Source: Psychrosphaera aestuarii (GTDB taxonomy: Bacteria > Pseudomonadota > Gammaproteobacteria > Enterobacterales > Alteromonadaceae). From it: a DNA stretch of 64,000 bases. The position numbers were made by a program, and so were the translations under genes. Every line of letters begins with the position of its first letter. Positions within the stretch are counted from its first letter, which is position 1. Location of the stretch: positions 2,480,001 to 2,544,000 of the forward strand of contig NZ_CP072844.1 of the NCBI RefSeq assembly GCF_017948405.1, in the 5' to 3' direction. Positions 15,667 to 24,620 of the stretch are shown here, piece after piece. The notes beneath the pieces are model-generated. The model searched no databases and was not told the DNA's origin. It saw nothing but the letters and a program-made list of their open reading frames with translations.

Positions 15667-17493
15667 CTAAATAATCACCGTGGCAAAATAAGCCAGTACA
15701 TAAGCTAATACGCCATAGAAAACATATAAGCCCCAAGATAACCGGTTACTTCCCGTCTCACCCTTTAATGTCGCAACAGTAGCGACACATTGTAGTGCAA
15801 CCACATAAAAGATTAACAGGCCGATTCCAGTGCCAAGTGGTAAACCATCATTCATTATGTTTTGTGCAAGCCCGGCAATGTTTTCATCGGCACCTTCCAT
15901 ACCATAAAGGGTGCCTAACGCGCCTACAAAAACTTCTCGAGCTAAAAATGACATCAGTATCGCTACGCCATAACGCCAATCTAGACCTAATGGTGAGAAT
16001 AAAGGTTCAATAAAGTGGCCAATCGTCCCTAACCAAGAGCTTTGTAAATCTGAGTTTAAAGGAAAATAACCAAGCGTCCAGATCACAACGGCAACCATAA
16101 AAATAACTGGGGCTGCTCGACGAATAAATTGAACACCGCTATTAATAACCCTGTGCGCTAAAGGTTTCCAATGTGGCAATCGATAACTCGGCAACTCCAA
16201 AATAAATGGCATTTCCGTTTGTTCTTGTTCTGTTAGTTTTGAACGGCTTAACAAAGCGCTAACAATGAGTGCGGTAACAATACCAAACATGTATAAGCCA
16301 AAAAACGTAACACCCTGAAGGTTAAATACACCTAGCAAATAACGATCAGATGGTATAAATGCGGCGATTAATAGTGCATACACTGGCAAACGAGCTGAAC
16401 ATGACATTAAGGGAATGGTCATCATGGTGATCAAACGTTTACGAGGTGACTCAATCGTGCGTGCGGCCATAATTGCAGGGATTGCACATGCATGACCAGA
16501 CAAATAAGGAATAAAACTTCGACCTGACAAACCAAAAAAGCTTAAAGGTTTATGACAAATCAGCGCCGCTCTTGCTAGATACCCACTGTCTTCTAGAATA
16601 CCAATAATAAAAGTAAGAACCATGATTTGTGGAACAAATACCAAGAAAGAGCCTACACCACCAAAAATAGCATCATTTAAAAAGTCACTAACTATGCCAT
16701 TTCCAGTTAAACCAGTAACAAATTGAGCCAGTACTCCAATCCCCTCCTCAACACTATCCATCAATGGACTTGCCCAAGTGAAAATACTTTGAAACAGTAA
16801 AAACATAATTGTTAAGAAGGCAACTGAACCAAATAAACTATTTAATAAAAAGCTATCGACTCTATTCTGGTTTCGAAGAACGACATCTTTTTTAATCGCA
16901 TATTTTTTTGCTAGGTAGCGGCTAAAAGCGACCACACCTTTTGTATCGTTACCGTATTTTGCCGTCGTCACTGATTTGAAAGCGCAACTTCTTTTATAAT
17001 CCTCTGAAAGTAAAGCTTCTTTAAACTCCGAAATACCGTCCAGTGAACGAGCAGACAACGCATATACAGGTGCGCCTAAATCATCTGCAAGCGCATTTAA
17101 ATCTATTTCATGACCAAACCGTTTTAATTCATCAATAAAATTTAAAACAAAGATAATGGGCTTATTTGATTGATTAGCTAACTGCTGAGCCTGCAAAGCG
17201 AATACTAAACTACGTTCAAGCCTAGTGGCATCTAGTACACAAACAACAACATCGGTATCCGCTTGTTTTACTCTTTGAGTTAATTGCTCAACAGCAACGT
17301 GTTCGTCTTTAGAGAGACTATTAATGGAATAAGTGCCTGGAAAATCGACTATCTCGAACTGCGCCATCGTGCCTGTTTTAATTTCTACGGTAACACCAGG
17401 ATAATTTGCCACCTTTTGTCTCAAGCCTGTTAATTGATTGAATAACAGACTTTTTCCACAATTGGGTTTGCCAACCAGTAAAATTTTTTTCAT
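15667..17493 (-). CDS. feoB: Ferrous iron transporter FeoB (short form)
   Basis: An inner-membrane Fe(II) transporter of 608 residues. The N-terminal G domain has G1 GKPNCGKSLLFNQLTG, G2/G3 TYSINSLSKDE and VDFPGTYSI, and G4-like NFIDE. It is followed by a helical GDI region and membrane helices containing the Gate motifs (CAIPAIMAARTIESPRKRL and MSCSARLPVYALLI). E. coli FeoB has 773 residues, so this is a shorter form. It lies three bases downstream of feoA. No feoC follows. Confidence 0.95.
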   Translation of the reverse strand: MKKILLVGKPNCGKSLLFNQLTGLRQKVANYPGVTVEIKTGTMAQFEIVDFPGTYSINSLSKDEHVAVEQLTQRVKQADTDVVVCVLDATRLERSLVFALQAQQLANQSNKPIIFVLNFIDELKRFGHEIDLNALADDLGAPVYALSARSLDGISEFKEALLSEDYKRSCAFKSVTTAKYGNDTKGVVAFSRYLAKKYAIKKDVVLRNQNRVDSFLLNSLFGSVAFLTIMFLLFQSIFTWASPLMDSVEEGIGVLAQFVTGLTGNGIVSDFLNDAIFGGVGSFLVFVPQIMVLTFIIGILEDSGYLARAALICHKPLSFFGLSGRSFIPYLSGHACAIPAIMAARTIESPRKRLITMMTIPLMSCSARLPVYALLIAAFIPSDRYLLGVFNLQGVTFFGLYMFGIVTALIVSALLSRSKLTEQEQTEMPFILELPSYRLPHWKPLAHRVINSGVQFIRRAAPVIFMVAVVIWTLGYFPLNSDLQSSWLGTIGHFIEPLFSPLGLDWRYGVAILMSFLAREVFVGALGTLYGMEGADENIAGLAQNIMNDGLPLGTGIGLLIFYVVALQCVATVATLKGETGSNRLSWGLYVFYGVLAYVLAYFATVII

Positions 17494-17496
17494 GGC

Positions 17497-17733
17497 TTAA
17501 TTTTCAATGCCTTCTATAAAAACTTGTTCAGCAATAGATTGCTCTAATGAGTAGACAGAATCACCCAACTCTATAACAACTGGGCCCGACAATGGTGTTC
17601 GGCGTAGGCACTTTACGAATTGATTTGTTTCAAAACCCATTTCTATTAAACGATTACTAATAGGTCCTGACATTTGATCACAAAGGTGAGAAATTCGAGC
17701 TTCTTTGTACTTGGCTAGGTCCCACAACGTCAT
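17497..17733 (-). CDS. feoA: Ferrous iron transport accessory protein FeoA
   Basis: A 78-residue SH3-like protein needed with FeoB for Fe(II) uptake. Visible are the internal ISNRLIEMGFETNQFVKCLRRTPLSGPVVIELG block typical of FeoA and a C-terminal SLEQSIAEQVFIE strand. It is the first gene of the feoAB operon and has a Fur-box-like sequence 64 bases upstream. Confidence 0.93.
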   Translation of the reverse strand: MTLWDLAKYKEARISHLCDQMSGPISNRLIEMGFETNQFVKCLRRTPLSGPVVIELGDSVYSLEQSIAEQVFIEGIEN

Positions 17734-17797
17734 TTTAAGTCTCGTTTAGTGATTAATTTAGTGTTGAAGTATACGACGTTAAAATAAACTTTTAAAT

Positions 17798-17816
17798 GAT
17801 AATGATTATTATTTAA
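17798..17816 (-). promoter_or_regulatory. Fur box upstream of feoA
   Basis: GATAATGATTATTATTTAA matches 14 of 19 positions of the consensus GATAATGATAATCATTATC, with all mismatches in the right half. Its position upstream of feoAB fits iron-dependent repression by Fur. Confidence 0.75.
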
Positions 17817-17830
17817 CAATCATTGGAGCA

Positions 17831-17856
17831 AAAAAAAGCACCTAATATAGGTGCTT
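17831..17856 (-). terminator. Terminator of the DUF2750 gene
   Basis: AAGCACCT/AGGTGCTT (17836-17843 and 17849-17856) form a perfect 8-base stem with a 5-base loop. In the minus direction seven T residues follow (plus-strand A-run 17831-17837). Confidence 0.85.
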
Positions 17857-17872
17857 ACCGAATACTTGAAGA

Positions 17873-18274
17873 TTATCGCTTACGTGATTTACGTTTCTGT
17901 TGTTCTAACTCTTCTTCCAGCTCATACGGTTCAATAACGATGCCATCTTCATCAGGCAATGGAAAAGCGACAACTAACAGTTCATCATCTTCCAAGCCTC
18001 GTGTCCATTTAGCCTGCCAATCTTTTAAACTAATCGATTTAGCTTCAAAGCCTTGCCAATCACCAGTGGCCCACTCAGCTGCAAACTCTTCGTGAGGCCA
18101 TACAGGAATGCAATCTTCATCGTCTGTGGTCAGCATAACCGCGCCATGCTCGTCTGTTAAAATCCATACTTCTTGTTGTTCTAACATCTGCGTTAACAAA
18201 TATTTTAATCGCTTATCTTGGTCCCAACTTTTAATTTCAACAAATCGGCTTGAGTCAATTTTACTGTGTGTCAT
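17873..18274 (-). CDS. DUF2750 family protein
   Basis: A 133-residue acidic soluble protein. The family core is seen in QMLEQQEVWILTDEHGAVMLTTDDEDCIPVWPHEEFAAEWA, followed by WQAKWTRGLEDDELLVVAFPLPDEDG. The tail is glutamate-rich, then basic (EELEQQKRKSRKR). DUF2750 proteins have no established function; some resemble immunity-type proteins. It stands alone between feoA and the TonB-receptor operon, with its own terminator. Confidence 0.8.
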   Translation of the reverse strand: MTHSKIDSSRFVEIKSWDQDKRLKYLLTQMLEQQEVWILTDEHGAVMLTTDDEDCIPVWPHEEFAAEWATGDWQGFEAKSISLKDWQAKWTRGLEDDELLVVAFPLPDEDGIVIEPYELEEELEQQKRKSRKR

Positions 18275-18317
18275 ACATCACCTTTTTATGTTCTGATGCA
18301 TAGTGTAAATCATTTCT

Positions 18318-18980
18318 TTAGCTTACCTGAGCAAAAACTTGCCCCTTAGTGAAATTAACGAAGACTTTATTAATTAACCAAAAGTGTAACGCTAACAATA
18401 AATGAAACACTGCCATACTTAAGTCACTACTTATATGAAGCTGAGTACTGGCGGGAACCAACACTAATGCTACAATTGCCCCATAAACTAAAGCTTTCTC
18501 TTTGGTAATTAGGGAAAATAATAAGAAACCCAATATTACTGCAACGTCCGACAGAAGATTAGCGGCTTGGATATCGAAAATAATAGCTAATACATTAAAG
18601 GCTAGTATTGCCACCATCGCCGATTTTGCAAGTTTTATGACTTTGAATGGGCTTATCGAAAAATTGATACTGAGTTCCTCTAAGTCTTTATAATTCCGAT
18701 TAAGCACTTGAGATAACATGACAACAGGCAAACTAAATACATAAACCACCATGGCTAACTTAGCGCTAATTAAAGACAACAAGTCATGAATACTAATTAA
18801 TTGTTCTACACCTGCGAACCTAGCTGCGCCAAATGATGCAGTCACAACGATAAACAATAACGCTATCGTAAGGTAGTTTCTAAAAGGGGAATCAAATTTA
18901 CTTGTTTTATTGATGCTAATAATAAACATTAATAACGACGCGATTAAAACAAGCTCACCCAACGTATCCAAATAACTCAT
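18318..18980 (-). CDS. Multi-pass membrane protein, last gene of the TonB-receptor operon
   Basis: This 220-residue protein has about six to seven hydrophobic helices (near 8-22, 37-53, 65-90, 120-135, 140-160, 165-180 and 190-208) and no catalytic motif I recognise. It lies 75 bases downstream of the TonB-dependent receptor on the same strand, with a clear ribosome binding site (AGGGAGA) before the ATG. A hairpin at 19003-19026 sits between the two genes and may set their relative levels. A channel, carrier or membrane chaperone for the receptor's substrate is conceivable, but function is unknown. Confidence 0.6.
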   Translation of the reverse strand: MSYLDTLGELVLIASLLMFIISINKTSKFDSPFRNYLTIALLFIVVTASFGAARFAGVEQLISIHDLLSLISAKLAMVVYVFSLPVVMLSQVLNRNYKDLEELSINFSISPFKVIKLAKSAMVAILAFNVLAIIFDIQAANLLSDVAVILGFLLFSLITKEKALVYGAIVALVLVPASTQLHISSDLSMAVFHLLLALHFWLINKVFVNFTKGQVFAQVS

Positions 18981-19002
18981 ATATTTCTCCCTGAACTATG
19001 CA

Positions 19003-19026
19003 TAGCGCCCCTTCTATGGGGCGATA
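19003..19026. promoter_or_regulatory. Strong intercistronic hairpin
   Basis: TAGCGCCCC and GGGGCGATA pair over nine positions with one mismatch around a 6-base loop. In the operon's minus direction no T-run follows, so it is not a classic terminator there and may protect or attenuate the mRNA. In the plus direction GATTTTTTC follows but no gene upstream needs terminating. Confidence 0.45.
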
Positions 19027-19055
19027 GATTTTTTCATATCAAAAAAAGCAAGCTT

Positions 19056-21539
19056 CTAAAATTCCATCCCGAACTCAATACCAAACATTCTCGGCAAACC
19101 AGGCGTTGCGATTGGAGAGCCCAGCGCCATTGCCTGCCCACCGGTTTGGAGTAAATATTTTTCATCCAGTGCGTTACTGATAAACAAAGCTGCATAAATT
19201 GGATGATTATCGCTTTGCCAGCTAACACGGGCATTTACTAAAGAGTATCCTTCAATGTGATTGTCTGCATTCAGACCAGTCACAGTGCCTGGTTCAAATG
19301 GCATTATCGCTAGAGTTGGGCCTTCTACGCCTTGGGTTCTATCGCCTGTGAAGGCATAGCTGACATGGGCATTAAACTGTCCATTAAGTCCTTCAAAATA
19401 ATAGTCTAAACGAAGGTTACCTTGATTTTCCGGCATCCCAGAAATAGGCTCTCCTACACGACTATCACTGAGTGTTTCACCCTCAAAAAAGTCCCACTTA
19501 GTATATTCGGCAATTGTTTTACCGTAATTAGCCGTCAAGATTAGATCCGGAGTAATTTGTACTATGGTTTCTATATCAAAACCCTCGCCTTCCGCATCAA
19601 CGTTTCGTAGGTTGTAAGTTGGAATTGGCGCACCAAACAATTCAAGTTGTTGTAAATTTTTATACTGATAGTCGTAAGCCGAAATATTAAAACGTATACG
19701 ATTATCTAACCACGATGACTTAATTCCGACTTCCGTATTAACGACGGTTTCTTCCTTTACTGGAGGCGCAATACCTACGCCATTAAACCCACCCGACTTA
19801 AATCCTTCTGCATATGAAATAAATGTCATGAACGTATCTGTCCATTTGTAATCAACTACAAATCTTGGTGTCCATTTATCCCAACTTTCTTCTTGTTGAG
19901 CATCTTCCGGCTGGAACGCAACCGCCAATGGCACTTCACCAACAACATTACCATCTGCACCTTGATAAGGAACAATATAGCTATTTTGAGGCTCCGAAAA
20001 CAGTTTAAAATTCTTATCGTCATAGGTGTAACGCAAGCCTAGTGTGACATCCATTTTTTCGGTCACTGCATATGTACCATCAAAGTAAGCTGCAATACTT
20101 GCTGTGGTAGCCGCGTGATAAAAACGCTCTTCATGTTGGCCAAACAACTTATTGATGTTAGCACCAACTAACTCCATTCCTACTGAAGACTGGGCATCGT
20201 CAAAGCTCATCCCCGACATCATGCGGCGTTGTATTTCAAGCGCAATAGCTTGTTGGGCTTGTGCAGGGCCTAGGGTCATGTATGCACCTGCAACACCTTG
20301 TCCAACTGGCATATTCGGCACCATACGAGGATCCAAACCTAATTGCACAGCTGCTAATGAATCAAAACTCAGTGTATTAAAGTTAGCAACGACGTCTTGG
20401 TCGATATCTTCATAAAAGAAGGTAGTACCTGCAGTCCACTTAAAGTCACCTTGCTCACTCGACACTCTAAACTCTTGACTAAACTGACTTTGATCTTCGT
20501 CCAACAAACTTTCAAAATAGGCACGTTCAAAGGCCGAACCATCATCTTCCATCGCGTTATAACGTGTGAACTGACGATAAGCCGTTATAGAAGTAAAAGT
20601 TAAGCCATCTTTATAATAATTTACTTCGGCCGAGATGCCGCCTGCTTCGCGCGTTTCTTTTCCTTCAAAATCAAATTCAATAGGCGCAAATGGGTCACCA
20701 TTACCAAACCCTGTATTTAACGTAATTGCGGGACGAGCTTGCTGATTTGTGTCGTTCCAGTCGGCTCTAAAAATAACGTCAAGATCAGCTGCCGCATTCC
20801 ACAATAAGGCAGCTCTTGCTGACCAGTCACGCTGATTACCATATTGTTCATGACTATCTTTAATATCTAAATATCCACCACGATGGTTGGAATTAAAACT
20901 ACCTCGAAAAGACCACTCTTCATCTATTTGGGTATTCGCCGACACCTCAACTTTGCGTTTGTTGTGGCTGCCAATAGTAAAGCGGATGGCACCTTCATCA
21001 TCATCAGTCGGAGCTTTAGTGATGATATGAATAGCCCCTGCAGCTGCGTTTCGTCCAAACAAGGTACCTTGTGGCCCTTTTAAAACCTCTACTCGCTCTA
21101 CATCGTTAAAGTTTAAATTGGATGTGCCTCGACGACCAACATATACACCATCGATATATACAGCAACCGCGGCATCTAAACCAATACCCATATCATTTGT
21201 GGTGATACCGCGGATGTTAAATGTTGTTTGCGTCGCTGTTGCGTTATTTGTTTCCAAACCAGGTGTTATTAAGCCGAGATCATTGGCATTTTGAATGCCC
21301 ATCTTTTCTATATCAGCTTCGCCAAATGCAGAAATCGTTATTGGTACATCTTGAATACTCTCAACACGCTTTTGCGCACTCACTTGAATAACTTCAAGAC
21401 CTTTATTTTCAGCAGGAGCTGATTCAGTTGGGTCGTTAACCGTCTCGTTCGCAAATGCTGGGGCTGACAATATACCCAGTAGTGTTGCTAGATAGATTTT
21501 ATTTTTGTTAAAGCCAAGTATCGATGCATTATTTAGCAT
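19056..21539 (-). CDS. TonB-dependent outer-membrane receptor
   Basis: An 827-residue outer-membrane transporter driven by TonB. A signal peptide (about 1-30, ending PAFA-N) is followed by a possible TonB box (EVIQVSA), a plug domain (SIQDVPITISAFGEADIEKMG ... DVERVEVLKGPQGTLFGRNAAAGAIHI) and a 22-strand-type barrel ending in a terminal phenylalanine (EFGMEF). The plug and barrel style resembles receptors for hydrophobic or aromatic compounds and not siderophore receptors with known sites. It overlaps the upstream hydroxylase gene by 11 bases, so both are translated together. That coupling suggests it imports the hydroxylase's substrate. No Fur box was found upstream. Confidence 0.93.
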   Translation of the reverse strand: MLNNASILGFNKNKIYLATLLGILSAPAFANETVNDPTESAPAENKGLEVIQVSAQKRVESIQDVPITISAFGEADIEKMGIQNANDLGLITPGLETNNATATQTTFNIRGITTNDMGIGLDAAVAVYIDGVYVGRRGTSNLNFNDVERVEVLKGPQGTLFGRNAAAGAIHIITKAPTDDDEGAIRFTIGSHNKRKVEVSANTQIDEEWSFRGSFNSNHRGGYLDIKDSHEQYGNQRDWSARAALLWNAAADLDVIFRADWNDTNQQARPAITLNTGFGNGDPFAPIEFDFEGKETREAGGISAEVNYYKDGLTFTSITAYRQFTRYNAMEDDGSAFERAYFESLLDEDQSQFSQEFRVSSEQGDFKWTAGTTFFYEDIDQDVVANFNTLSFDSLAAVQLGLDPRMVPNMPVGQGVAGAYMTLGPAQAQQAIALEIQRRMMSGMSFDDAQSSVGMELVGANINKLFGQHEERFYHAATTASIAAYFDGTYAVTEKMDVTLGLRYTYDDKNFKLFSEPQNSYIVPYQGADGNVVGEVPLAVAFQPEDAQQEESWDKWTPRFVVDYKWTDTFMTFISYAEGFKSGGFNGVGIAPPVKEETVVNTEVGIKSSWLDNRIRFNISAYDYQYKNLQQLELFGAPIPTYNLRNVDAEGEGFDIETIVQITPDLILTANYGKTIAEYTKWDFFEGETLSDSRVGEPISGMPENQGNLRLDYYFEGLNGQFNAHVSYAFTGDRTQGVEGPTLAIMPFEPGTVTGLNADNHIEGYSLVNARVSWQSDNHPIYAALFISNALDEKYLLQTGGQAMALGSPIATPGLPRMFGIEFGMEF

Positions 21540-22785
21540 ATTTATTCCCTGACGCTATGTGTTCTACATGCGCTTTGTTATTTTTATAATATTGGATAAT
21601 TAACAAGCTAGACAAGCTGATTATTGCGAAAGAAATCGCCAACTCGACGGGCCATATATATTGATAAGGTGATAGCAAGATGAATAAACACCATGCTCCT
21701 ACTTTTAAAACCTCTAATGATGTCGACCACTTGGTATTTTGTTGATAATAACCAAGAGTGAGCAAACCAAAGCCAATCACAAGTAACGTAATGACATTAA
21801 ATTCAGCTGCAACATTTGGTGCCTGATACAACACAACAAGTGAAAGTGCTAATGTAAAAATGTGTTGTATTATCACGTACCAAGCTTGACCTTTTGAGCT
21901 CTTAACATCAAATTTAACTTGCTGGTATGGATCAAAAACTGGATCAGGGTATTTAGTTGCTACATCAGCCGGACGCCAGCCGGTTTTTTTATACCAGACA
22001 CGCAATTTATCAGGCCATTTTTTAGTACGAAAAGAGTCGAGTAACAATCCCCAATAAACTTCAACGTTAGCCCAAATTGGATTCCAACTAGCCAAAGGTT
22101 TTGTCACTCCAAAAATTACCGGCTCGTATGACAATTCTTCCTGATAAGTACCAAGCATCCTATCCCATAATATAAATACGCCACCATGGTTTTTATCTAA
22201 GTAAACCGGATTTTGACCATGATGCACACGGTGATTACTTGGTGTTACAAATACAAATTCAAACCAAGCCGGCATTTTATCTATGTGTCGCGTATGGACC
22301 CAAAATTGATAAACCAAATTCAGCGAGCCAACAGCAATAAATACAATGGGCTCAAAGCCTAAAATTGCTAAAGGTATATAAAAAACAAAATTTACAATGC
22401 CACCACTGGTTTGCCTTAGTGCTGTGGTTAGGTTGTACTCTTCGCTTTGATGGTGAACAACATGAGAAGCCCACAGCCCATTTATTTCATGCGAGCAACG
22501 GTGATAAAGGTAATAACAAAAGTCATAAACAATAAACCCTGCAATCCACACCCAGATAGACTGGCTGTTTAATTCGAATAATGAAATGTATGGGAATATC
22601 CAGGCATAAACCGAAAACTGAAGCGCCTTTTTAGCAAGACCTGTAAGCTGACTCAAAACTCCCAAATGCAGGGAGTTTATAGAGTCATTAAGTGAAAAGT
22701 AGTTTGATTGTCGCCACTTATCTACCAACAACTCTATAACAATTAATAACAAAAAAAATGGAATAGCTAGTGCTACAAAGTTCAT
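21529..22785 (-). CDS. Alkylglycerol-monooxygenase-like membrane hydroxylase
   Basis: A 418-residue integral membrane enzyme of the fatty acid hydroxylase/sterol desaturase superfamily. All diiron histidine motifs are present: HRCSHE near residue 94, HVVHHQ near 108 and HRVHHGQN near 185. The segment EEYNLTTALRQ after the second motif is characteristic of alkylglycerol monooxygenase (AGMO/TMEM195), which opens ether bonds of glyceryl ethers. The N-terminus has two to three helices and the C-terminal part about four more. It is the first gene of an operon with a TonB receptor and a membrane protein. Sterol or other lipid hydroxylation is an alternative. Confidence 0.82.
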   Translation of the reverse strand: MNFVALAIPFFLLLIVIELLVDKWRQSNYFSLNDSINSLHLGVLSQLTGLAKKALQFSVYAWIFPYISLFELNSQSIWVWIAGFIVYDFCYYLYHRCSHEINGLWASHVVHHQSEEYNLTTALRQTSGGIVNFVFYIPLAILGFEPIVFIAVGSLNLVYQFWVHTRHIDKMPAWFEFVFVTPSNHRVHHGQNPVYLDKNHGGVFILWDRMLGTYQEELSYEPVIFGVTKPLASWNPIWANVEVYWGLLLDSFRTKKWPDKLRVWYKKTGWRPADVATKYPDPVFDPYQQVKFDVKSSKGQAWYVIIQHIFTLALSLVVLYQAPNVAAEFNVITLLVIGFGLLTLGYYQQNTKWSTSLEVLKVGAWCLFILLSPYQYIWPVELAISFAIISLSSLLIIQYYKNNKAHVEHIASGNKYAK

Positions 22786-22918
22786 ATCGTCACTCTGGCT
22801 AAGTGAAATGCTCTAGCGAGCATAATATTAATTACTTTAGCCTAACATAAGTTATTGATTTGTCTATTGTAGGCAATTAGCTGATTGCGATTTAAGCCAA
22901 CTAGAAATGTTACAAATC

Positions 22919-23770
22919 TTAAACCGAAAACGGATACTTAATCGCTTCGTGACTTTGGTAGCCAATAACTTCAAAGTCATCTAGTGTTACCCAAGTCTCT
23001 ATATCTTCCAGTGATTTTATCTTAGGGTTGATATGCAACTTAGGCGACTCAAAAGGCTCACGCTTTAGTTGTACATCTCTCATCAATTCTAATTGGTCTT
23101 CATAAATGTGTGCATTTACAATTTTATGATAAGCCTTACCGGGTTTGTTCCCGGTAATTTGTGCAATAAGTGCTAGCAATACAAAAACTTGAATCTGGTT
23201 AAAGTTAAGTCCCAGTGGCACATCGCACGAGCGTTGGTAACTAGTCAAGTGCAAGGTGTCACCCAACAGAGAGAAAGTATGAGTATGCATACATGGACGT
23301 AAACAGCCCATATGAAACTCACCTGGATTATAAAATGAAAGTATTTCGCCGCGATCGTCAATGCCATTGGATAAGTCATCAACTAACTTTCTTAATTGAT
23401 CAACAAAACCACCATCAGGTTTAGCCCATGCTCTACCCTGAACGCCATAAACTCGACCCATATCATCTTCACCTTTACGATGAGGATTGTTTAACCAAGC
23501 ATCATTGTCATTTGCGTTGGCGTTCCAAGTGTTACAGCCAATAGCTCTAAAATCAGCGGCGTTATCATACCCTCGCAAATAGCCCAGTAATTCGGCTATT
23601 GCTGCTTTCCAGTAACTTTTTCTAGTGGTGATGATAGGGAACTTATTGCCGGCTACGTCGTAATTTAGCTCAGCATTAATAACCGTTAAGCAACGCTTTC
23701 CTGTCCGTTTGTTCTCTACCCACTCACCTTCATCAACAATTCGACGACACAAATCTAAATACTGTTTCAT
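22919..23770 (-). CDS. thyA: Thymidylate synthase
   Basis: Methylates dUMP to dTMP using methylene-tetrahydrofolate. At 283 residues it is the longer ThyA form also found in Vibrio; E. coli ThyA has 264. The catalytic cysteine is in [12 protein letters not shown], and the dUMP-binding block is [17 protein letters not shown] with a downstream HIYEDQ. The segment around the catalytic cysteine differs from the usual PPCH. It follows lgt by 31 bases, the conserved lgt-thyA order. Confidence 0.95.
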   Translation of the reverse strand: MKQYLDLCRRIVDEGEWVENKRTGKRCLTVINAELNYDVAGNKFPIITTRKSYWKAAIAELLGYLRGYDNAADFRAIGCNTWNANANDNDAWLNNPHRKGEDDMGRVYGVQGRAWAKPDGGFVDQLRKLVDDLSNGIDDRGEILSFYNPGEFHMGCLRPCMHTHTFSLLGDTLHLTSYQRSCDVPLGLNFNQIQVFVLLALIAQITGNKPGKAYHKIVNAHIYEDQLELMRDVQLKREPFESPKLHINPKIKSLEDIETWVTLDDFEVIGYQSHEAIKYPFSV

Positions 23771-23801
23771 AATGCTTCTCTAATAAACTAATTGTTAATG
23801 A

Positions 23802-24620
23802 TTACGGCGTAACTAATTTGCCATTATCGGCTTTGGGGTTTGTCTTTATTGACCACACCATTAAGGCAAGTCCTGCTAATGCCATCGGCAGTGACAACCA
23901 CTGTCCCATAGACATGCCTAATGTAAGTAAACCTAAATGATCATCTGGCTGTCTAAAGTATTCAACGATAAATCGGAAAGAACCGTACCCCATCAAGAAC
24001 AAACCACTTGCTGACCCAACGGCTCTTGGTTTTTTTGAATACCAATAAACCACAAAAAATAAAACAAATCCTTCTAAAAAGAATTCATACAACTGCGACG
24101 GATGGCGTGGTAATGGGCCTGCATTTGGAAAAACAATGCCCCATGGCACGTCAGTAGTTCGTCCCCAAAGCTCAGCATTTAAAAAGTTTCCAAGTCGGCC
24201 TGCACCCAAACCAATTGGTACTAGCGGCGCAACAAAGTCACCTATTTGTAAGAAAGATAGTTTCGTAACACGGCTAAATATAAACAATACCGCCACGACA
24301 CCAAGCAAACCGCCATGAAAAGACATGCCGCCTTGATGGATCATAAAGAGATAAGATGGGTCTTCTATGAATCGCTCAAATTGATAAAAGAATACGTAAC
24401 CCAATCGACCGCCTAACACGGCACCCATGAAACCATAAAATAATAAATCACTGAGTTGTTGCTCTGTAAAAGGTGAACGTCCACTCTTGACTGCTTTCAT
24501 CCCTAAAAAATAAGCAAAGCCAAGCCCTACTAAGTACATTAAGCCATACCATCGAACAGCAAGCGGCCCAATAGAAAAAATGATTGGGTCTATTTGTGGA
24601 AATATAATTGGATCTACCAA
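23802..24620 (-). CDS. lgt: Prolipoprotein diacylglyceryl transferase
   Basis: Transfers diacylglycerol to the lipobox cysteine of prolipoproteins in the inner membrane. The 272 residues show the family N-terminus (DPIIFSIGPLAVRWYGLMYLVG), about seven helices, and the signature GRLGNFLNAELWGR with its essential residues, plus HPSQLYEFFLEG. It starts with TTG, overlapping the preceding transporter gene by seven bases, with GAGG about nine bases upstream. Several proteins in this window, such as the DPP-IV-like peptidase and FlgP, would be its substrates. Confidence 0.96.
   Translation of the reverse strand: MVDPIIFPQIDPIIFSIGPLAVRWYGLMYLVGLGFAYFLGMKAVKSGRSPFTEQQLSDLLFYGFMGAVLGGRLGYVFFYQFERFIEDPSYLFMIHQGGMSFHGGLLGVVAVLFIFSRVTKLSFLQIGDFVAPLVPIGLGAGRLGNFLNAELWGRTTDVPWGIVFPNAGPLPRHPSQLYEFFLEGFVLFFVVYWYSKKPRAVGSASGLFLMGYGSFRFIVEYFRQPDDHLGLLTLGMSMGQWLSLPMALAGLALMVWSIKTNPKADNGKLVTP

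Noticed and set aside
21529..22785. Iron-regulated siderophore operon with the adjacent TonB receptor
   Set aside because: No Fur box was found upstream at 22786-22918 and the partner enzyme is a lipid-type hydroxylase.
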